A DNA stretch of 64,000 nt from Rhizobium sp. Root1334 (GTDB lineage: Bacteria; Pseudomonadota; Alphaproteobacteria; Rhizobiales; Rhizobiaceae): assembly GCF_001426665.1 (NCBI RefSeq), contig NZ_LMEY01000001.1, positions 747,000 through 810,999 on the forward strand, read 5' to 3'. How positions within the stretch are numbered: position 1 is the first letter of the stretch; every line of letters starts with the position of its first letter. Under the pieces are notes generated by a model. That model was not told where the DNA came from, ran no database searches, and saw nothing but the letters and a program-made list of their open reading frames with translations. Positions 43,909 through 54,012 of the stretch are shown one piece after another. Both the position numbers and the translations under genes were made by a program.

Positions 43909-44934
43909 ATGATACGACCCACCGCGAAGGATCTGGCCGAAGCCGCCGGCGTCAGCTTGGCAACGGTCGACCGGGTACTGAACGACAGGCCGAATGTCAG
44001 CGCCCGGGCGTCACGGAGGGTTCATGAGGCCATTGAAAAAATTGGCTTTGTCCGCAATCTCGCCGCAGTGGCTCTTGCCCGCAACAAAATCTATCGGTTC
44101 CGCTTCGTCCTGCCGAGCAAGGGAGATCAATATCTGCAGGAACTGCTTCAACGTGTGGCCGAAGCAAGCCGGACACTCAAATCCGACCTGACGGAAATTA
44201 CCGTTGATCAGATTGCGACCGACGACCCCTATCAACTCTCACGGCATCTGGCGGCGATCGAAACCGAAGACGTGGATGGCGTTGCCGTCATGGCGCCGGA
44301 ATCGCCACAGGTGCGCGATGCACTCGGCCGCCTGATGACGCGCGGCATTCATCTTGTCCAGTTTCTATCCGGCCAGGAAAAATTGAAGACCGCGGATTTT
44401 GTCGGCGTCGACAACTTCGCCGCTGGCGCAACCGCCGGCAGGATCATCGGCCGCTTCCTCGGCAACGAGCCCGGCAAGATCATGATTGTCGCCGAAACCA
44501 TGGTGGCGCGCGACAGTATCGAACGCCGCCGCGGCTTCGACAGCATCATCAACGAACAGTTCCCGCACCTGCGCGCATTGCCATCGCTTGAGACCTATGG
44601 GGACCAGAGCCGGGCAGCCGCAATCATACAAAATGTCGTTGAACGCCATCACGATATCCGGGCGGCCTATGTCCTCAGCCCGGAAAGCCGAATCCCGGTT
44701 TCAGCGATCTCGCAGCACGCCGACCTGCAGAAAGTGACTGTTGTCGTCCACGAACGCACACCGTTCAGCGAGGAAGCCCTACGCACGGGCCGCATCGATG
44801 CCATCATCGCGCAAGACCCCGGCCACGCCGTCCGCAGCGCTGTCCGCATCATGCGCGCCCGCGCTGATCTGCGCGACCCCATAGCCGCGCAGGAAAAAAT
44901 CAGGATCGAAGTTCTGCTGAAAGAGAACCTGTGA
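43909..44934 (+). CDS. LacI-family transcriptional regulator
   Basis: Probable sugar-responsive repressor of the transporter-kinase operon and itself. The 341-residue protein starts with the LacI helix-turn-helix (AKDLAEAAGVSLATVDRVLNDR, in parts), the hinge helix region, and a type I periplasmic-binding-protein fold. GGAAG lies 7 bases ahead of the ATG. Two palindromic operators lie 70-115 bases upstream. Confidence 0.93.
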   Translation: MIRPTAKDLAEAAGVSLATVDRVLNDRPNVSARASRRVHEAIEKIGFVRNLAAVALARNKIYRFRFVLPSKGDQYLQELLQRVAEASRTLKSDLTEITVDQIATDDPYQLSRHLAAIETEDVDGVAVMAPESPQVRDALGRLMTRGIHLVQFLSGQEKLKTADFVGVDNFAAGATAGRIIGRFLGNEPGKIMIVAETMVARDSIERRRGFDSIINEQFPHLRALPSLETYGDQSRAAAIIQNVVERHHDIRAAYVLSPESRIPVSAISQHADLQKVTVVVHERTPFSEEALRTGRIDAIIAQDPGHAVRSAVRIMRARADLRDPIAAQEKIRIEVLLKENL

Positions 44935-45193
44935 GCAAAACATCCAGGCGGGCCGCAACGGGCTTCCGTTAAATCCAGAAATGCGGCGATGCCTGGATAC
45001 CGTTGAGGTAGAACCGGCCGAGATCATGCGCACAGGGTCGAACGCGCACCAGCAAAACCTCAACCTTCGCAGTGATTTCGTTCCAGCCAGCGCTTCGTAG
45101 CGCGGTCTGCATAGCCGTTTCTGCACATGTTTCCGGCTGATGGTCGGCGCGAGCGGCAGGCATGGCGTGACGTTCGAGAAAACGTGTCGCCCA

Positions 45194-46609
45194 TCACGCG
45201 CCAACCGTCTTGAGCTTGTGCTCGGCCTGCAATTCACGCCGTTTGACCGCCTCGATGTCACGATAACCGTCAGCTGGATGGGTCTTGGGCAAGTAAGGTC
45301 CGTCACCGAACAGCTTTTCCCTGAGCGTCCCCGGCTTGTAGGCCGTGGGGTATGCGCCGCGCTTCTGCAATTCCGGCACGATATGGCCGACGACATCCTC
45401 AAAACTGTCTGGTGTCACCGCATAGGCTATGTTGAAGCCGTCGACACCGGTATCCTCTACCCACTCCTGCAGGATGTCGGCAATCCGCTCAGGTGAGCCG
45501 ACGAAGACAGGCCCCATGCCGCCGATGCCGCCGAACTGTGCGAGTTCATCGATCGTCCACGATTTGTCGCCGCCGGCAATGTGCTCGACGAAGGAGTGGA
45601 TCGCATTGGTTTCGATCTTCTCCACCACGTCAGTCCGCGCATATTGGCCAAAGTCGATACCGCTCCAACCAGACATGAAGGTCAGCGATCCGTCATAGGA
45701 GACGTAGCTCTTGTACTCCTCGAACTTCTTTTGCGCCTTCTCTTCGGTTTCGCCGGTGATGATGGTGATCAGCGTGTAGATAAACACCTTTTCCGGATCG
45801 CGGCCCGCCTGGGCGATGCGTTCCCGAATGTCGGCGACATAGCCCTTGAGCACTGATCGGGTCGGGGCGGCGACAAAGATGCACTCGGCATGGCCAGCGG
45901 CGAAAGACTTGCCGGGGCCTGACGCGCCGGCCTGATAGAGCACCGGCGTCCGCTGCGGCGAAGGCTCGCTCAGATGATAGCCCGGCACATCGAAATACTT
46001 GCCCTTGTGGCCGATCTCGTGAACCTTGGCCGGGTCGGTGAAGATGCGCTTCTCGCGGTCGCGCAGAACCGCACCCTCTTCCCAACTGCCCTCGAAGAGC
46101 TTGTAGAGCACTTCGACATATTCATTGGCGACCTCGTAACGGTTGTCATGGCCGCGAAGACCGCCTTGGCCGATATTCTTCGCTCCGCTCTCCAGGTAAG
46201 ACGTTACGATGTTCCATCCGACCCGGCCTTTGGTGTGATGATCAGCCGTCGCCAGCCGGCGAGCGAAGGTGTAGGGGTGCTCGAACGAGGTTGATGCCGT
46301 GATGCCGATGCCGAGATGCTCGGTGGCGAGCGCGATCGGGGCGGCAAGCTGCAGCGGATCGTTCACGGGGATCTGCGCCGCCTGGTGGATCGCATGATAA
46401 TTCGACCCCTTGTAGACGTCGTAATAGCCGATGACGTCGGCGATGAAGATACCATCGAAGATGCCGCGCTCCAGAGTACGGGCCAGATCCTGCCAATAGT
46501 CGAGATCCTTGTATTTCCACGACAGGTCGCGCGGATGCGACCACAAGCCCGGCGACTGGTGGCCAACGCAGTTCATGTCGAAAGCATTGAAACGGATTTG
46601 ACGGGCCAT
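45194..46609 (-). CDS. LLM-class flavin-dependent monooxygenase (NtaA/SnaA/DszA type)
   Basis: FMNH2-dependent monooxygenase of the luciferase-like family. The ATG at 46607-46609, with GGAG 6 bases ahead, gives 471 residues. The start MARQIRFNAFDMNCVGHQSPGLW and the central VLYQAGASGPGKSFAAGHAECIF (in parts) are typical of the group that attacks chelators, sulfur compounds or other xenobiotics. The substrate cannot be told. No flavin reductase gene lies beside it, so reduced flavin must come from elsewhere. It stands alone, convergent with the LacI gene. Confidence 0.9.
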   Translation of the reverse strand: MARQIRFNAFDMNCVGHQSPGLWSHPRDLSWKYKDLDYWQDLARTLERGIFDGIFIADVIGYYDVYKGSNYHAIHQAAQIPVNDPLQLAAPIALATEHLGIGITASTSFEHPYTFARRLATADHHTKGRVGWNIVTSYLESGAKNIGQGGLRGHDNRYEVANEYVEVLYKLFEGSWEEGAVLRDREKRIFTDPAKVHEIGHKGKYFDVPGYHLSEPSPQRTPVLYQAGASGPGKSFAAGHAECIFVAAPTRSVLKGYVADIRERIAQAGRDPEKVFIYTLITIITGETEEKAQKKFEEYKSYVSYDGSLTFMSGWSGIDFGQYARTDVVEKIETNAIHSFVEHIAGGDKSWTIDELAQFGGIGGMGPVFVGSPERIADILQEWVEDTGVDGFNIAYAVTPDSFEDVVGHIVPELQKRGAYPTAYKPGTLREKLFGDGPYLPKTHPADGYRDIEAVKRRELQAEHKLKTVGA

Positions 46610-46983
46610 GGATATCTCCGGTTTGCAGACTGACAGCATTGGAAATGCCGCCATAACCCGGACAAAAATAGTCGTAAATCGCCACAAATACAGATAATCT
46701 ATGTTTTTTATATTCTAAATGGGGGAATCGAATTCCAGTGCGACGCCTCCCGATGAGACCCCGCAAGCCTTAAGTGATGATCGATGTGGTAAGCATTCGC
46801 AGCGCGAAAGATAGCGGCGAAACGCTGCGGCCCCGCGCGATCGGCCCATATGTCCGCAACCTGTATGTAGCGATACGGATTGTTGCGAAAAACTGAGATA
46901 TAGATTGCTTCATTCACTTCAGCATTAGGACAGGTGCTACCTTTGCCGCCGATTGAAAACACCGGCAGTCCGAGGTGGCTTAA
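46610..46983. other. Junction between monooxygenase and che operon
   Basis: About 370 bases with the likely monooxygenase promoter near 46620-46720 (AT-rich). A minus-strand frame of 84 codons (46708-46962) starts at GTG without a clear ribosome site. It contains NEAIYISVFRNNPYRYIQV and was not recognised. It may be a gene remnant at the edge of the inserted block. Confidence 0.5.
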
Positions 46984-47019
46984 AACAAAACCACCGCCTC
47001 AAGACGATTGTCGAGGCGG
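46984..47019 (-). terminator. Rho-independent terminator of the che operon
   Basis: On the minus strand CCGCCTC and GAGGCGG form a stem around a twelve-base loop, followed by TGGTTTTGTTTT. It lies 33 bases after the cheT-like gene stop. Confidence 0.75.
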
Positions 47020-47051
47020 CGGTAAACGCACGAGAGAAACGTTGGTCGCGG

Positions 47052-47444
47052 CTAAAAGGCCTCGAAATCTCCCGCAGCTTCGGTCAGCGGCTGCGAATGG
47101 CCATGCCGCAGCATGCCGTTGCCGAGCGACTTCTGCATATCGGCAAGCTTGACGAGATTGAGGGCGGTGGTCACATCGACAAGCCACGACTGCGGAATGG
47201 CCGCGGTGACGGTGTCGATGAACTCCGCAAGCCCGCGTGTCTTCTGAACGGCCAGATCGATCCCCTGCAAGACCTTTATCCGATCAGGCGATTCCAGAAC
47301 CGCCTCGCCGTGGATATCGCTGAGCATCGGCTCTATCCGCTCGATGAGATAAGCCACATCGTAGAGTTCCGAAACGATGCGCATCATCACGTCCGGGAGT
47401 GCCTCATCGACGTGAGGCATATGGCTCTTCATTTCAGTCAGCAT
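47052..47444 (-). CDS. cheT: CheT-like protein at end of che operon
   Basis: A 130-residue helical protein at the 3' end of the che operon. In Sinorhizobium the gene in this place, CheT, affects signal termination and adaptation. Features: MPHVDEALPDVMMRIVSEL, IERIEPMLSDIHGEAVLESPD, and a basic C-terminal half. The start has GAGGG nearby. The assignment rests on length and place rather than a clear motif. Confidence 0.7.
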   Translation of the reverse strand: MLTEMKSHMPHVDEALPDVMMRIVSELYDVAYLIERIEPMLSDIHGEAVLESPDRIKVLQGIDLAVQKTRGLAEFIDTVTAAIPQSWLVDVTTALNLVKLADMQKSLGNGMLRHGHSQPLTEAAGDFEAF

Positions 47445-47554
47445 TTCACGCCCTCACGCTGGCAACCAATGCCGTTCGGAACTACCCCCACCGAACGGCT
47501 ACGCTAAACACTTTGCCAAAGCACATCCCGGGCTTCCGGAATGTGACCCAAGCG

Positions 47555-48109
47555 CTAGAAAAACTCGATCGCATTGTCGACCGGCTTCGGCACCGGCCTT
47601 GGGCGCTGCTCCTGCGCCACGGCTTTCTGCGCTTCCACGCCCGTCAGCGCATATTGCCGGGCCCGGCCGCTCAGCGGCCAGTATTCAAGCTTGCGGCCGT
47701 GATCGCCACCAGTGCTCTCGCCGACCACCTGGATCCCCTCGTCCATCAGGAACTGGCGCGCGAACAGCGCGTTCTGCTCCCCGACATTCGAGAAGCGGGC
47801 GATCGTCTTCGCACCACCAAAGATTTTCGCCTCCAGCCGTTCGCGGCGGGCTCCTTTCTTCAGGAGCCCGTTGATCAGCAGCTCCATCAAATGCACGCCG
47901 TAACGCGTTGCATCGCCGCCCGACGAAATGGCATCCGCCGAGCCCGGCAGAAGGAAATGGTTCATGCCACCGACGCCTGCGACCGGATCGCGCATGCACG
48001 CTGCCACGCAGGAGCCGAGGATGGTCGAAAGCACGACATCTGGATCGTTGACCACCTTCCATTCGCCCTGGATGACATGCACACGCCTGGTCGCAGCCTC
48101 AGTGATCAT
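47555..48109 (-). CDS. cheD: Chemoreceptor glutamine deamidase CheD
   Basis: Deamidates receptor glutamines and takes part in adaptation. The 184 residues include the catalytic Cys34 in [11 protein letters not shown] and His51 in [10 protein letters not shown], plus the later [19 protein letters not shown]. The ATG overlaps the cheY2 stop by four bases. The gap of 110 bases to the next gene is the longest within this operon except that before the receptor. Confidence 0.95.
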   Translation of the reverse strand: MITEAATRRVHVIQGEWKVVNDPDVVLSTILGSCVAACMRDPVAGVGGMNHFLLPGSADAISSGGDATRYGVHLMELLINGLLKKGARRERLEAKIFGGAKTIARFSNVGEQNALFARQFLMDEGIQVVGESTGGDHGRKLEYWPLSGRARQYALTGVEAQKAVAQEQRPRPVPKPVDNAIEFF

Positions 48110-48495
48110 TTCAATGCCCCAAATACGGCTTCGATTGCGGCCTTCATCTTTTCAATGGTGAAAGGCTTGGCGAGCACATTGTTGGCTCCGAGCGCTGCGG
48201 CCTTGGTGACCAATGCACGGTCGCCCTGCGCCGTCAGCATGATGAAGGCGGCCTTCTTCGTGGCCGGATTGTTGCGCACGGCAGCAAGCAGGCCAAGGCC
48301 GTCCATCTTCGGCATGTTGAAATCGGAAATCACCAGGTGATGCGGCTGCGCTGCCATGATCTTGGCACCCTGCTCGCCGTCGCCGGCAACCGTGATCTGC
48401 TTGAAACCGAGCTGCTGCAAGGCATCGCCCAGCAGCAGGCGGCTGGTGACCTGATCATCAACGATCAGAACTTTGATTTTTTCCGCTAGGGACAT
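48106..48495 (-). CDS. cheY2: Chemotaxis response regulator CheY2
   Basis: Single receiver domain, 129 residues, with acidic pocket VDD (13-14), phospho-acceptor Asp58 in [12 protein letters not shown], Thr88 and Lys110. In Sinorhizobium the second CheY is the main output to the motor and CheY1 acts as a phosphate sink. Its place between cheB and cheD fits CheY2. The ATG overlaps the cheB stop by one base. Confidence 0.93.
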   Translation of the reverse strand: MSLAEKIKVLIVDDQVTSRLLLGDALQQLGFKQITVAGDGEQGAKIMAAQPHHLVISDFNMPKMDGLGLLAAVRNNPATKKAAFIMLTAQGDRALVTKAAALGANNVLAKPFTIEKMKAAIEAVFGALK

Positions 48496-49550
48496 TATTC
48501 GCTTCCTTCTCTTCGGGCGGCAGTACTTTTCAGGACTTCTTCCCCGATTGAGCCGAGGGGGAGTTGTGTTTCGACGGCACCCAGTTCGTAGGCAACCCTC
48601 GGCATTCCATACACAACACAGGTTTTTTCATTCTGACCGAATGTGCGGGCACCTGCGTGGCGCATTTTCAAGAGACCGGATGCGCCATCACGGCCCATTC
48701 CGGTCAAGATCACACCGACTGCGTTGCGGCCTGCAAGTTCCGCAACGGAATCGAACAAGACATCTACGGACGGGCGGTGACCGTTGACCGGTTCGCGGTC
48801 CAGCAGGCGGCAGCTGGGTGATGTTGGATTGACGACCTGGAGGTGGCGTTCACCGCCTGGGGCCAGATAGATCTTGCCGATCTCTAGCCGAGCGCCATCC
48901 GTTGCTTCCGCAACCGTTGGGGCGCAGATGCGGTTGAGACGCTCGGCAAAGCTCTTGGTGAATGTGTGCGGCATATGCTGCGTGATCACCGTCGGCGGGC
49001 AATTGGCCGGGAATTTCTGCAGAACCGTGATCAGGGCTTCGACGCCTCCGGTGGACGATCCAATCGCGACAATCTTGCGGCCGGCCCGGTAGTCGGAAGC
49101 CGCATTGGTGCTGGCAGCGCTTGGAGCCGCGACCTTGTTGCCGGAAATGATGAACTTGCGCTGCGAGCGCGCCGCAGCCTTCACCTTTTCGGCAAGATCG
49201 CGAAACGGATGCGGATCGCCCGGCAACGGTTTGCCGACGCAATCGAAAGCCCCGATTTCGAGAGCCGCCAGCGAGGCTTCCGCGCCCTTGTGCGTCAAGG
49301 TCGAAACCATGATCACCGGCATGGGACGCAGACGCATGATCTTTTCGAGGAATTCCAGCCCATTCATGTTGGGCATCTCGATGTCGAGCGTGATGACGTC
49401 CGGGTCGAGATCCTTGATCGCCTGGCGCGCCTGCATGGCGTCGGCCGCCTGGCCAATGACCTGGATGTCGGGATCGCTGCTCAAAATAGCCGTGATCAGC
49501 CCGCGCATGGTGGCCGAATCGTCAACGACAAGAACGCGCGCAGCACTCAT
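48495..49550 (-). CDS. cheB: Chemotaxis methylesterase CheB
   Basis: Demethylates receptors once phosphorylated by CheA. The 351 residues join a receiver domain (Asp56 in [13 protein letters not shown]) by a linker to the methylesterase domain with catalytic Ser166 ([11 protein letters not shown]), His192 ([12 protein letters not shown]) and Asp288 (GMGRDGA). The start overlaps the cheR stop by four bases. Confidence 0.97.
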   Translation of the reverse strand: MSAARVLVVDDSATMRGLITAILSSDPDIQVIGQAADAMQARQAIKDLDPDVITLDIEMPNMNGLEFLEKIMRLRPMPVIMVSTLTHKGAEASLAALEIGAFDCVGKPLPGDPHPFRDLAEKVKAAARSQRKFIISGNKVAAPSAASTNAASDYRAGRKIVAIGSSTGGVEALITVLQKFPANCPPTVITQHMPHTFTKSFAERLNRICAPTVAEATDGARLEIGKIYLAPGGERHLQVVNPTSPSCRLLDREPVNGHRPSVDVLFDSVAELAGRNAVGVILTGMGRDGASGLLKMRHAGARTFGQNEKTCVVYGMPRVAYELGAVETQLPLGSIGEEVLKSTAARREGSE

Positions 49551-50455
49551 GAGCGGCCTCCATGTGGTTTACCGGTGTAGCGATAGGTGGTGATGCCGAT
49601 ATTGTCGAACACCGACTTCGCGTCGCCGGACACGCGTTCGGAATGGCCGATATAGAGATGACCCTTGGGGTTCAGCATGCCGGCAAAGCGCGACCAGATC
49701 TTCATCTGGGTGGGCTCATCGAAATAGATCACGACGTTGCGGCAGAAGATCACGTCGAACTGGCCCTTGAACGGCCACTGTGCCATCAGGTTGAGTTCGT
49801 TGAAGGTGATCAGCTTCTTCACCCGGTCATCGACCTGCCATTTCTGACGGCCGTTGACACTGGTTTCCGTGAACCACTGCTTGCGCATGGCCGGGCTGAC
49901 GGTTTCAAGAGCCGTTGCGTCATAGCTTCCGGCCCGGGCCAGCGCCAGAATCTTCGGATCGATATCGGTTGCAAGAATACGGAAATCGAGGTCGGCCGCA
50001 TTCGGCAGCATCGACAGAACCGTCAGCGCAATCGAATAGGGCTCCTGCCCGTCCGAGCAGGCAGCCGACCAGATACGCACCCGGCCACCGTTCTTCGCGC
50101 GGGCGATCAGTTCCGGCAGGACGTCCGATTTCAGGTGCTCGAAATGGTGGTTCTCACGGAAAAAGCGGGTAAAATTCGTCGTCAGGTGCGAAAGCATGTC
50201 GCGGCGCTCGGCGGCACCGGCAGGCGATGAGACCAGCTGGCAATATTCGCGAAAACCCTTCAGGCCGATATTGCGGATATGCTTGGAAAGCCGCGAGTAA
50301 ACGAGCGAAGCCTTCGATTCATTGAGATAGATGCCGGCATCGGCATAGATCATGGCAGCGATCTCCACGAGGTCGCGGCGGGTCAGCGGATATTCTCCGC
50401 TCGCCAGGCACTCGTCCGGGGGCAGCTTGCTGTCAAAGGCGGCCGGCATGCTCAT
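49547..50455 (-). CDS. cheR: Chemoreceptor methyltransferase CheR
   Basis: Methylates receptors using S-adenosylmethionine. The 302-residue protein has the helical N-terminal domain and the methyltransferase core: [48 protein letters not shown] and [14 protein letters not shown]. The start overlaps the cheW stop (ATGA). Confidence 0.97.
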   Translation of the reverse strand: MSMPAAFDSKLPPDECLASGEYPLTRRDLVEIAAMIYADAGIYLNESKASLVYSRLSKHIRNIGLKGFREYCQLVSSPAGAAERRDMLSHLTTNFTRFFRENHHFEHLKSDVLPELIARAKNGGRVRIWSAACSDGQEPYSIALTVLSMLPNAADLDFRILATDIDPKILALARAGSYDATALETVSPAMRKQWFTETSVNGRQKWQVDDRVKKLITFNELNLMAQWPFKGQFDVIFCRNVVIYFDEPTQMKIWSRFAGMLNPKGHLYIGHSERVSGDAKSVFDNIGITTYRYTGKPHGGRS

Positions 50456-50919
50456 GCAGCTTCACTTTCGTAATGAGGAAAGACGGCCTCAAGCTCAATC
50501 AGGCAGATCATCCGCCCTTCGATCGCCAGGATGCCGCGGGCAAATGTCCGCTCGAACTCGGAGGTCATATCCGGCGTCGGTTGGATATCTTCGTCCTTGA
50601 TCGTCAGGATGTCGGAGACCGCCTCGACCAGAAGGCCGACGAGCCGGTTCTTGACTTGCGTGACGATGATGACGTGGCGTACCGTCGGCTCGGCCGGCGC
50701 CATGCCGAGACGGGCGGACAGATCGATGATCGGCAACACTGCACCGCGCAGGTTGATGACGCCCAGAACATACTGTGGCGCATGTGGCATCGGCGTCGCC
50801 GGCGTCCAGCCGCGGATTTCCCGTACAGACATAACGTTGACGCAGAATTCCTGATTGCCCATGCGGAACGCGATCAATTCGCGCCCGCCATTCGCCAGAC
50901 TTTTTGCCAGATACGTCAT
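50452..50919 (-). CDS. cheW: Chemotaxis coupling protein CheW
   Basis: Links receptors to CheA. The ATG at 50917-50919, with GGGTAAG ahead, gives 155 residues; the longer reading overlaps cheA. Two SH3-like halves carry the motifs REIRGWTPATPMPHAPQYVLGVINLRG (in parts) and GLLVEAVSDIL. It lies 4 bases after cheA. Confidence 0.95.
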   Translation of the reverse strand: MTYLAKSLANGGRELIAFRMGNQEFCVNVMSVREIRGWTPATPMPHAPQYVLGVINLRGAVLPIIDLSARLGMAPAEPTVRHVIIVTQVKNRLVGLLVEAVSDILTIKDEDIQPTPDMTSEFERTFARGILAIEGRMICLIELEAVFPHYESEAA

Positions 50920-50923
50920 AGTC

Positions 50924-53200
50924 TTACCCTGCGGCGGCCAGCGATGTTTCGTGTTGCAAGGACTGGCCGCGCGAGGCTGCAACAACAGCATCGACGTCCA
51001 GAATAAGGGCTACACGGCCGTCGCCGAGAATAGTGGCGGCGGCGATGCCGGGCACGTGGGTGTAGTTGGCCTCGAGGCTCTTGATGACGACCTGACGCTG
51101 CCCCTGGATGGCATCGACCATCAGAGCACGCTGGCCACCGCCTTCGGATTCCACCAGAAGGGCGACGCCTTCGACCGGATTGGCCTGGGTTGCACGGAAA
51201 TTCAGAATACGGCCGACATCGACCAGCGGGCAGAACGAATTGCGGATCGAGATCAACCGCTGCGTCGCACCGAAGGAATGAATCGCTGCGGCATCCGGCT
51301 GCAAGGTTTCGACAATCGCGGTCAGCGGCACGACCAGCGTCTGGCCGGCAACGGTGACGACCATGCCGTCGAGAACGGCCAGCGTCAGCGGCAGGCTCAT
51401 GGTGAAGACCGAGCCATGGCCAGGCTTCGACGAGATGTTGATACGCCCGCCGAGCGCCTGGATGGAGCGCTTGACCACGTCCATGCCGACGCCCCGGCCG
51501 GACAGGTCGGAAACCTTGTCGGCGGTTGAGAAGCCGGCGTGGAAAATCAGGTTGTCGATTTCCTCGTCCGACAGATTGGCATCGGCGGCGATCAAATCGT
51601 TGTCAATCGCCTTCTGGCGCACCTTCTCGCGGTTGATGCCGGCGCCGTCGTCGGAGAGTTCGATGACGATACGGCCAGAGCGGTGCTTGGCGGTCAGCTT
51701 AACGGTGCCTTCGGCATTTTTACCGGCGGCAATACGCTTTTCCGGCATTTCGAGACCGTGATCGACCGCGTTGCGGATCATGTGGGTCAGCGGTTCAGCG
51801 AGCTTGTCGATGACGGTCTTGTCGACTTCAGTGTTTTCACCCTCGGTGACGAGGCGGACCGACTTGCCAGTGATATCGGCAATTTCACGGACAGTACGAG
51901 CCATGCGCTGGAAGACCGGCTTCACCGGCTGCGCGCGGATCGCCATGACCGAGTCCTGGATCTCGCGGGTGAGTTGCTGCAGCTCTTCGAGACCCATATT
52001 GATCGAGGAAACACCGTTCGAATCGTTCTCGATGACGCTCTGCGACAGCATGGCCTGGTTGATGACCAGTTCGCCGACGAGGTTGATCAGCCGGTCAACT
52101 CGATCGAGATCGACGCGGATGGTCGGAGCGGCGGCAGACGAAGCCTGCTGGGCATTGTTCTGGGCAGCGGCAGCGGCTGCACCCTTGTCAGCGGCGGGAG
52201 CACGCGACGCGCTGGCCGCCATCTGAACGACATTGGACGCAGCTTCGGCGGCCGCGACGGCTTCCTGCACGGCGGCGATCTGCTCTTCTTCTTCAACCAC
52301 GCCAAGCGGCGCATCGGGCTCGTCGTCGAGCGCAGAGAGGTCAAACGGCACCGGCTGCATTGGCAGGTCGTCAGCGACAGCCTCCGAAGCCTCGCCCGTT
52401 TCGTGCGCCGTTACTTCGAGATCGCAATCCCACTCGGCGAATTCGAAGACCGAACGGATGGCATCTTCGCCCTTGTCGGTTTTGATCGAAACTTTCCAGG
52501 AGAAATAGGCCGCTTCCGGATCCATCTGGTCAAGGGATGGCAGGCCATCCATATTGCAATGGATGCTCATTTCACCGAGGCGCGAGAGATCGCGCAGGAG
52601 CAGCGTCGCCTCATTGCCCTTGGTATAGAGTTCCGACTTCGGCTTGAAGACAATTTCATAGGACGGAAGATCGGCTACAGCCTCATCTTCATCGCCGAAA
52701 TCGTCAAAGGAGAAGGCGACGGGAACGAAGCCTTCATCGTTGCTGACTGGAGCCGGCGCGACAGGCGCCGCAACCGCTTTCGGGGCAGCCGCGACGGGAG
52801 CGGCCGCCGGAGGCGCCTCGCCCTTGGCCAATGCCTCAAGTTCACGGATCAGTTGCGCCGAACGCGCCTGATCGACACTGCCGCCGTCGCGGGCGACATT
52901 GGTGAGGTCGGCCAGCACATCTGCCGATTTCAGCATGACCTTCAGGACATCCTGGTTTGGTTCCAGCTTGTTGGAACGAACGCAATCAAGCGTGGTCTCG
53001 AACACGTGCGCGAAAGAGACCAGATCATCCAGCCCGAACGCTCCGGCGCCACCCTTGATGGAGTGGACCGCACGGAAAACCGCGTTCACCGTTTCCGGAT
53101 CGCGATCGCCGTCATTGAGCCTCAGGAGACCGGATTCCAGTTCGGCGAGCTGCTCCTCGCATTCCTGAAAGAAAATCTCTTTGATTTCGTTCATATCCAT
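50924..53200 (-). CDS. cheA: Chemotaxis sensor histidine kinase CheA
   Basis: Histidine kinase of 758 residues. Domains in order: HPt with phospho-acceptor His46 in RAVHSIKGGAGAF; a long linker with an Ala/Pro-rich part and a CheY-binding-like region; an Ala/Gln-rich stretch; the dimerisation helices; the HATPase domain (MIRNAVDHGLE, DDGAGINREKV, SGRGVGMDVV); and a CheW-like C-terminal domain. In Sinorhizobium the small STAS-like CheS, also encoded here, binds it. The ATG has an in-frame second Met two codons on. Confidence 0.97.
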   Translation of the reverse strand: MDMNEIKEIFFQECEEQLAELESGLLRLNDGDRDPETVNAVFRAVHSIKGGAGAFGLDDLVSFAHVFETTLDCVRSNKLEPNQDVLKVMLKSADVLADLTNVARDGGSVDQARSAQLIRELEALAKGEAPPAAAPVAAAPKAVAAPVAPAPVSNDEGFVPVAFSFDDFGDEDEAVADLPSYEIVFKPKSELYTKGNEATLLLRDLSRLGEMSIHCNMDGLPSLDQMDPEAAYFSWKVSIKTDKGEDAIRSVFEFAEWDCDLEVTAHETGEASEAVADDLPMQPVPFDLSALDDEPDAPLGVVEEEEQIAAVQEAVAAAEAASNVVQMAASASRAPAADKGAAAAAAQNNAQQASSAAAPTIRVDLDRVDRLINLVGELVINQAMLSQSVIENDSNGVSSINMGLEELQQLTREIQDSVMAIRAQPVKPVFQRMARTVREIADITGKSVRLVTEGENTEVDKTVIDKLAEPLTHMIRNAVDHGLEMPEKRIAAGKNAEGTVKLTAKHRSGRIVIELSDDGAGINREKVRQKAIDNDLIAADANLSDEEIDNLIFHAGFSTADKVSDLSGRGVGMDVVKRSIQALGGRINISSKPGHGSVFTMSLPLTLAVLDGMVVTVAGQTLVVPLTAIVETLQPDAAAIHSFGATQRLISIRNSFCPLVDVGRILNFRATQANPVEGVALLVESEGGGQRALMVDAIQGQRQVVIKSLEANYTHVPGIAAATILGDGRVALILDVDAVVAASRGQSLQHETSLAAAG

Positions 53201-53216
53201 GGCGGGAATCCTGGCG

Positions 53217-53582
53217 TTAGGCGGTTACGCGCTCGATTGCATCGATCAGCTTGGTCGGATCGAACGGCTTGACGATCCAACCGGTCGCGCCGGCCTGGCG
53301 TGCGCGGTTCTTCTTTTCCGCGTCGCTTTCGGTTGTCAGAACCAGGATCGGGATTGCCCGGAATTTCTCGTTCTTGCGCACGCCTTCGATGAAGCCGAAG
53401 CCATCGAGACGCGGCATGTTGATGTCGGTGACGATCACATCCGGATTGGCATCTTCAAGAACTTCGAGGCCCTCGATGCCGTCTTCGGCCTGGATCGTTT
53501 CGAAACCGGCATTGTTCAATGTCACCAGAAGCATGTTCCGGATGGTTCTGGAATCGTCGACTGTGAGAACTTTCTTTTTCAT
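53217..53582 (-). CDS. cheY1: Chemotaxis response regulator CheY1
   Basis: Receiver domain of 121 residues with Asp9-Asp10, phospho-acceptor Asp53 in VTDINMPRLDG, Thr83-Thr84 and Lys105. It lies between the STAS gene and cheA, the place of CheY1, which in Sinorhizobium serves as phosphate sink. It is in the operon 3 bases after the STAS gene. Confidence 0.93.
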   Translation of the reverse strand: MKKKVLTVDDSRTIRNMLLVTLNNAGFETIQAEDGIEGLEVLEDANPDVIVTDINMPRLDGFGFIEGVRKNEKFRAIPILVLTTESDAEKKNRARQAGATGWIVKPFDPTKLIDAIERVTA

Positions 53583-53585
53583 GTC

Positions 53586-53879
53586 TCAAATCTCCTTTGC
53601 CATCAGGTGGTCGATATTGACCCCGATGAGCTGTGTCGTTTTCGTAAATGCGTCCGACACCTTGGCGAAGGTGAAAGACTGATTATCCTCTTCCCAGCTT
53701 TTTGCCCCAGCCATCAGGACCTGAACGCAGAGGGCTCCGACGCGCTCGACCGCGGATGCATCGATCGCGAGCGGATTGCCGCGTAGAGCCATCAGCTTGC
53801 CATGCAGCGCGTTGGCCTCGTTGAGGTCGAGGACCGGAGCGAGGCTCAAACTTTTCCGAGCGGCTTTCTTGGCTGCCAT
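53586..53879 (-). CDS. cheS: STAS-like protein CheS
   Basis: A 97-residue STAS-like protein, the same length and place as CheS of Sinorhizobium, which binds CheA and speeds CheY1 dephosphorylation. Features: LDLNEANALHGKLMALRG, IDASAVERVGALCVQVL and a Lys-rich N-terminus. A purine-rich site precedes the ATG. Confidence 0.85.
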   Translation of the reverse strand: MAAKKAARKSLSLAPVLDLNEANALHGKLMALRGNPLAIDASAVERVGALCVQVLMAGAKSWEEDNQSFTFAKVSDAFTKTTQLIGVNIDHLMAKEI

Positions 53880-54012
53880 CTCTACTTTCCTTGTCTGGCT
53901 GAGAGTAATTTACACGGATGGTTCAACTGGTTTTCAGTGCGCCCACGCGAACGCAGATACTGTCCCTCAACGATCGCCAGTCTCGGCAATGTGTGTTTGC
54001 AACGGCTCTGCA

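Noticed and set aside
44969-45163. 64-codon minus-strand frame after the monooxygenase
   Set aside because: No ribosome site and no recognised motif; it might be a remnant, but this cannot be supported.
51539-53272. 577-codon plus-strand frame opposite cheA
   Set aside because: It is antisense to a well-conserved kinase and has no start signal or domain of its own.
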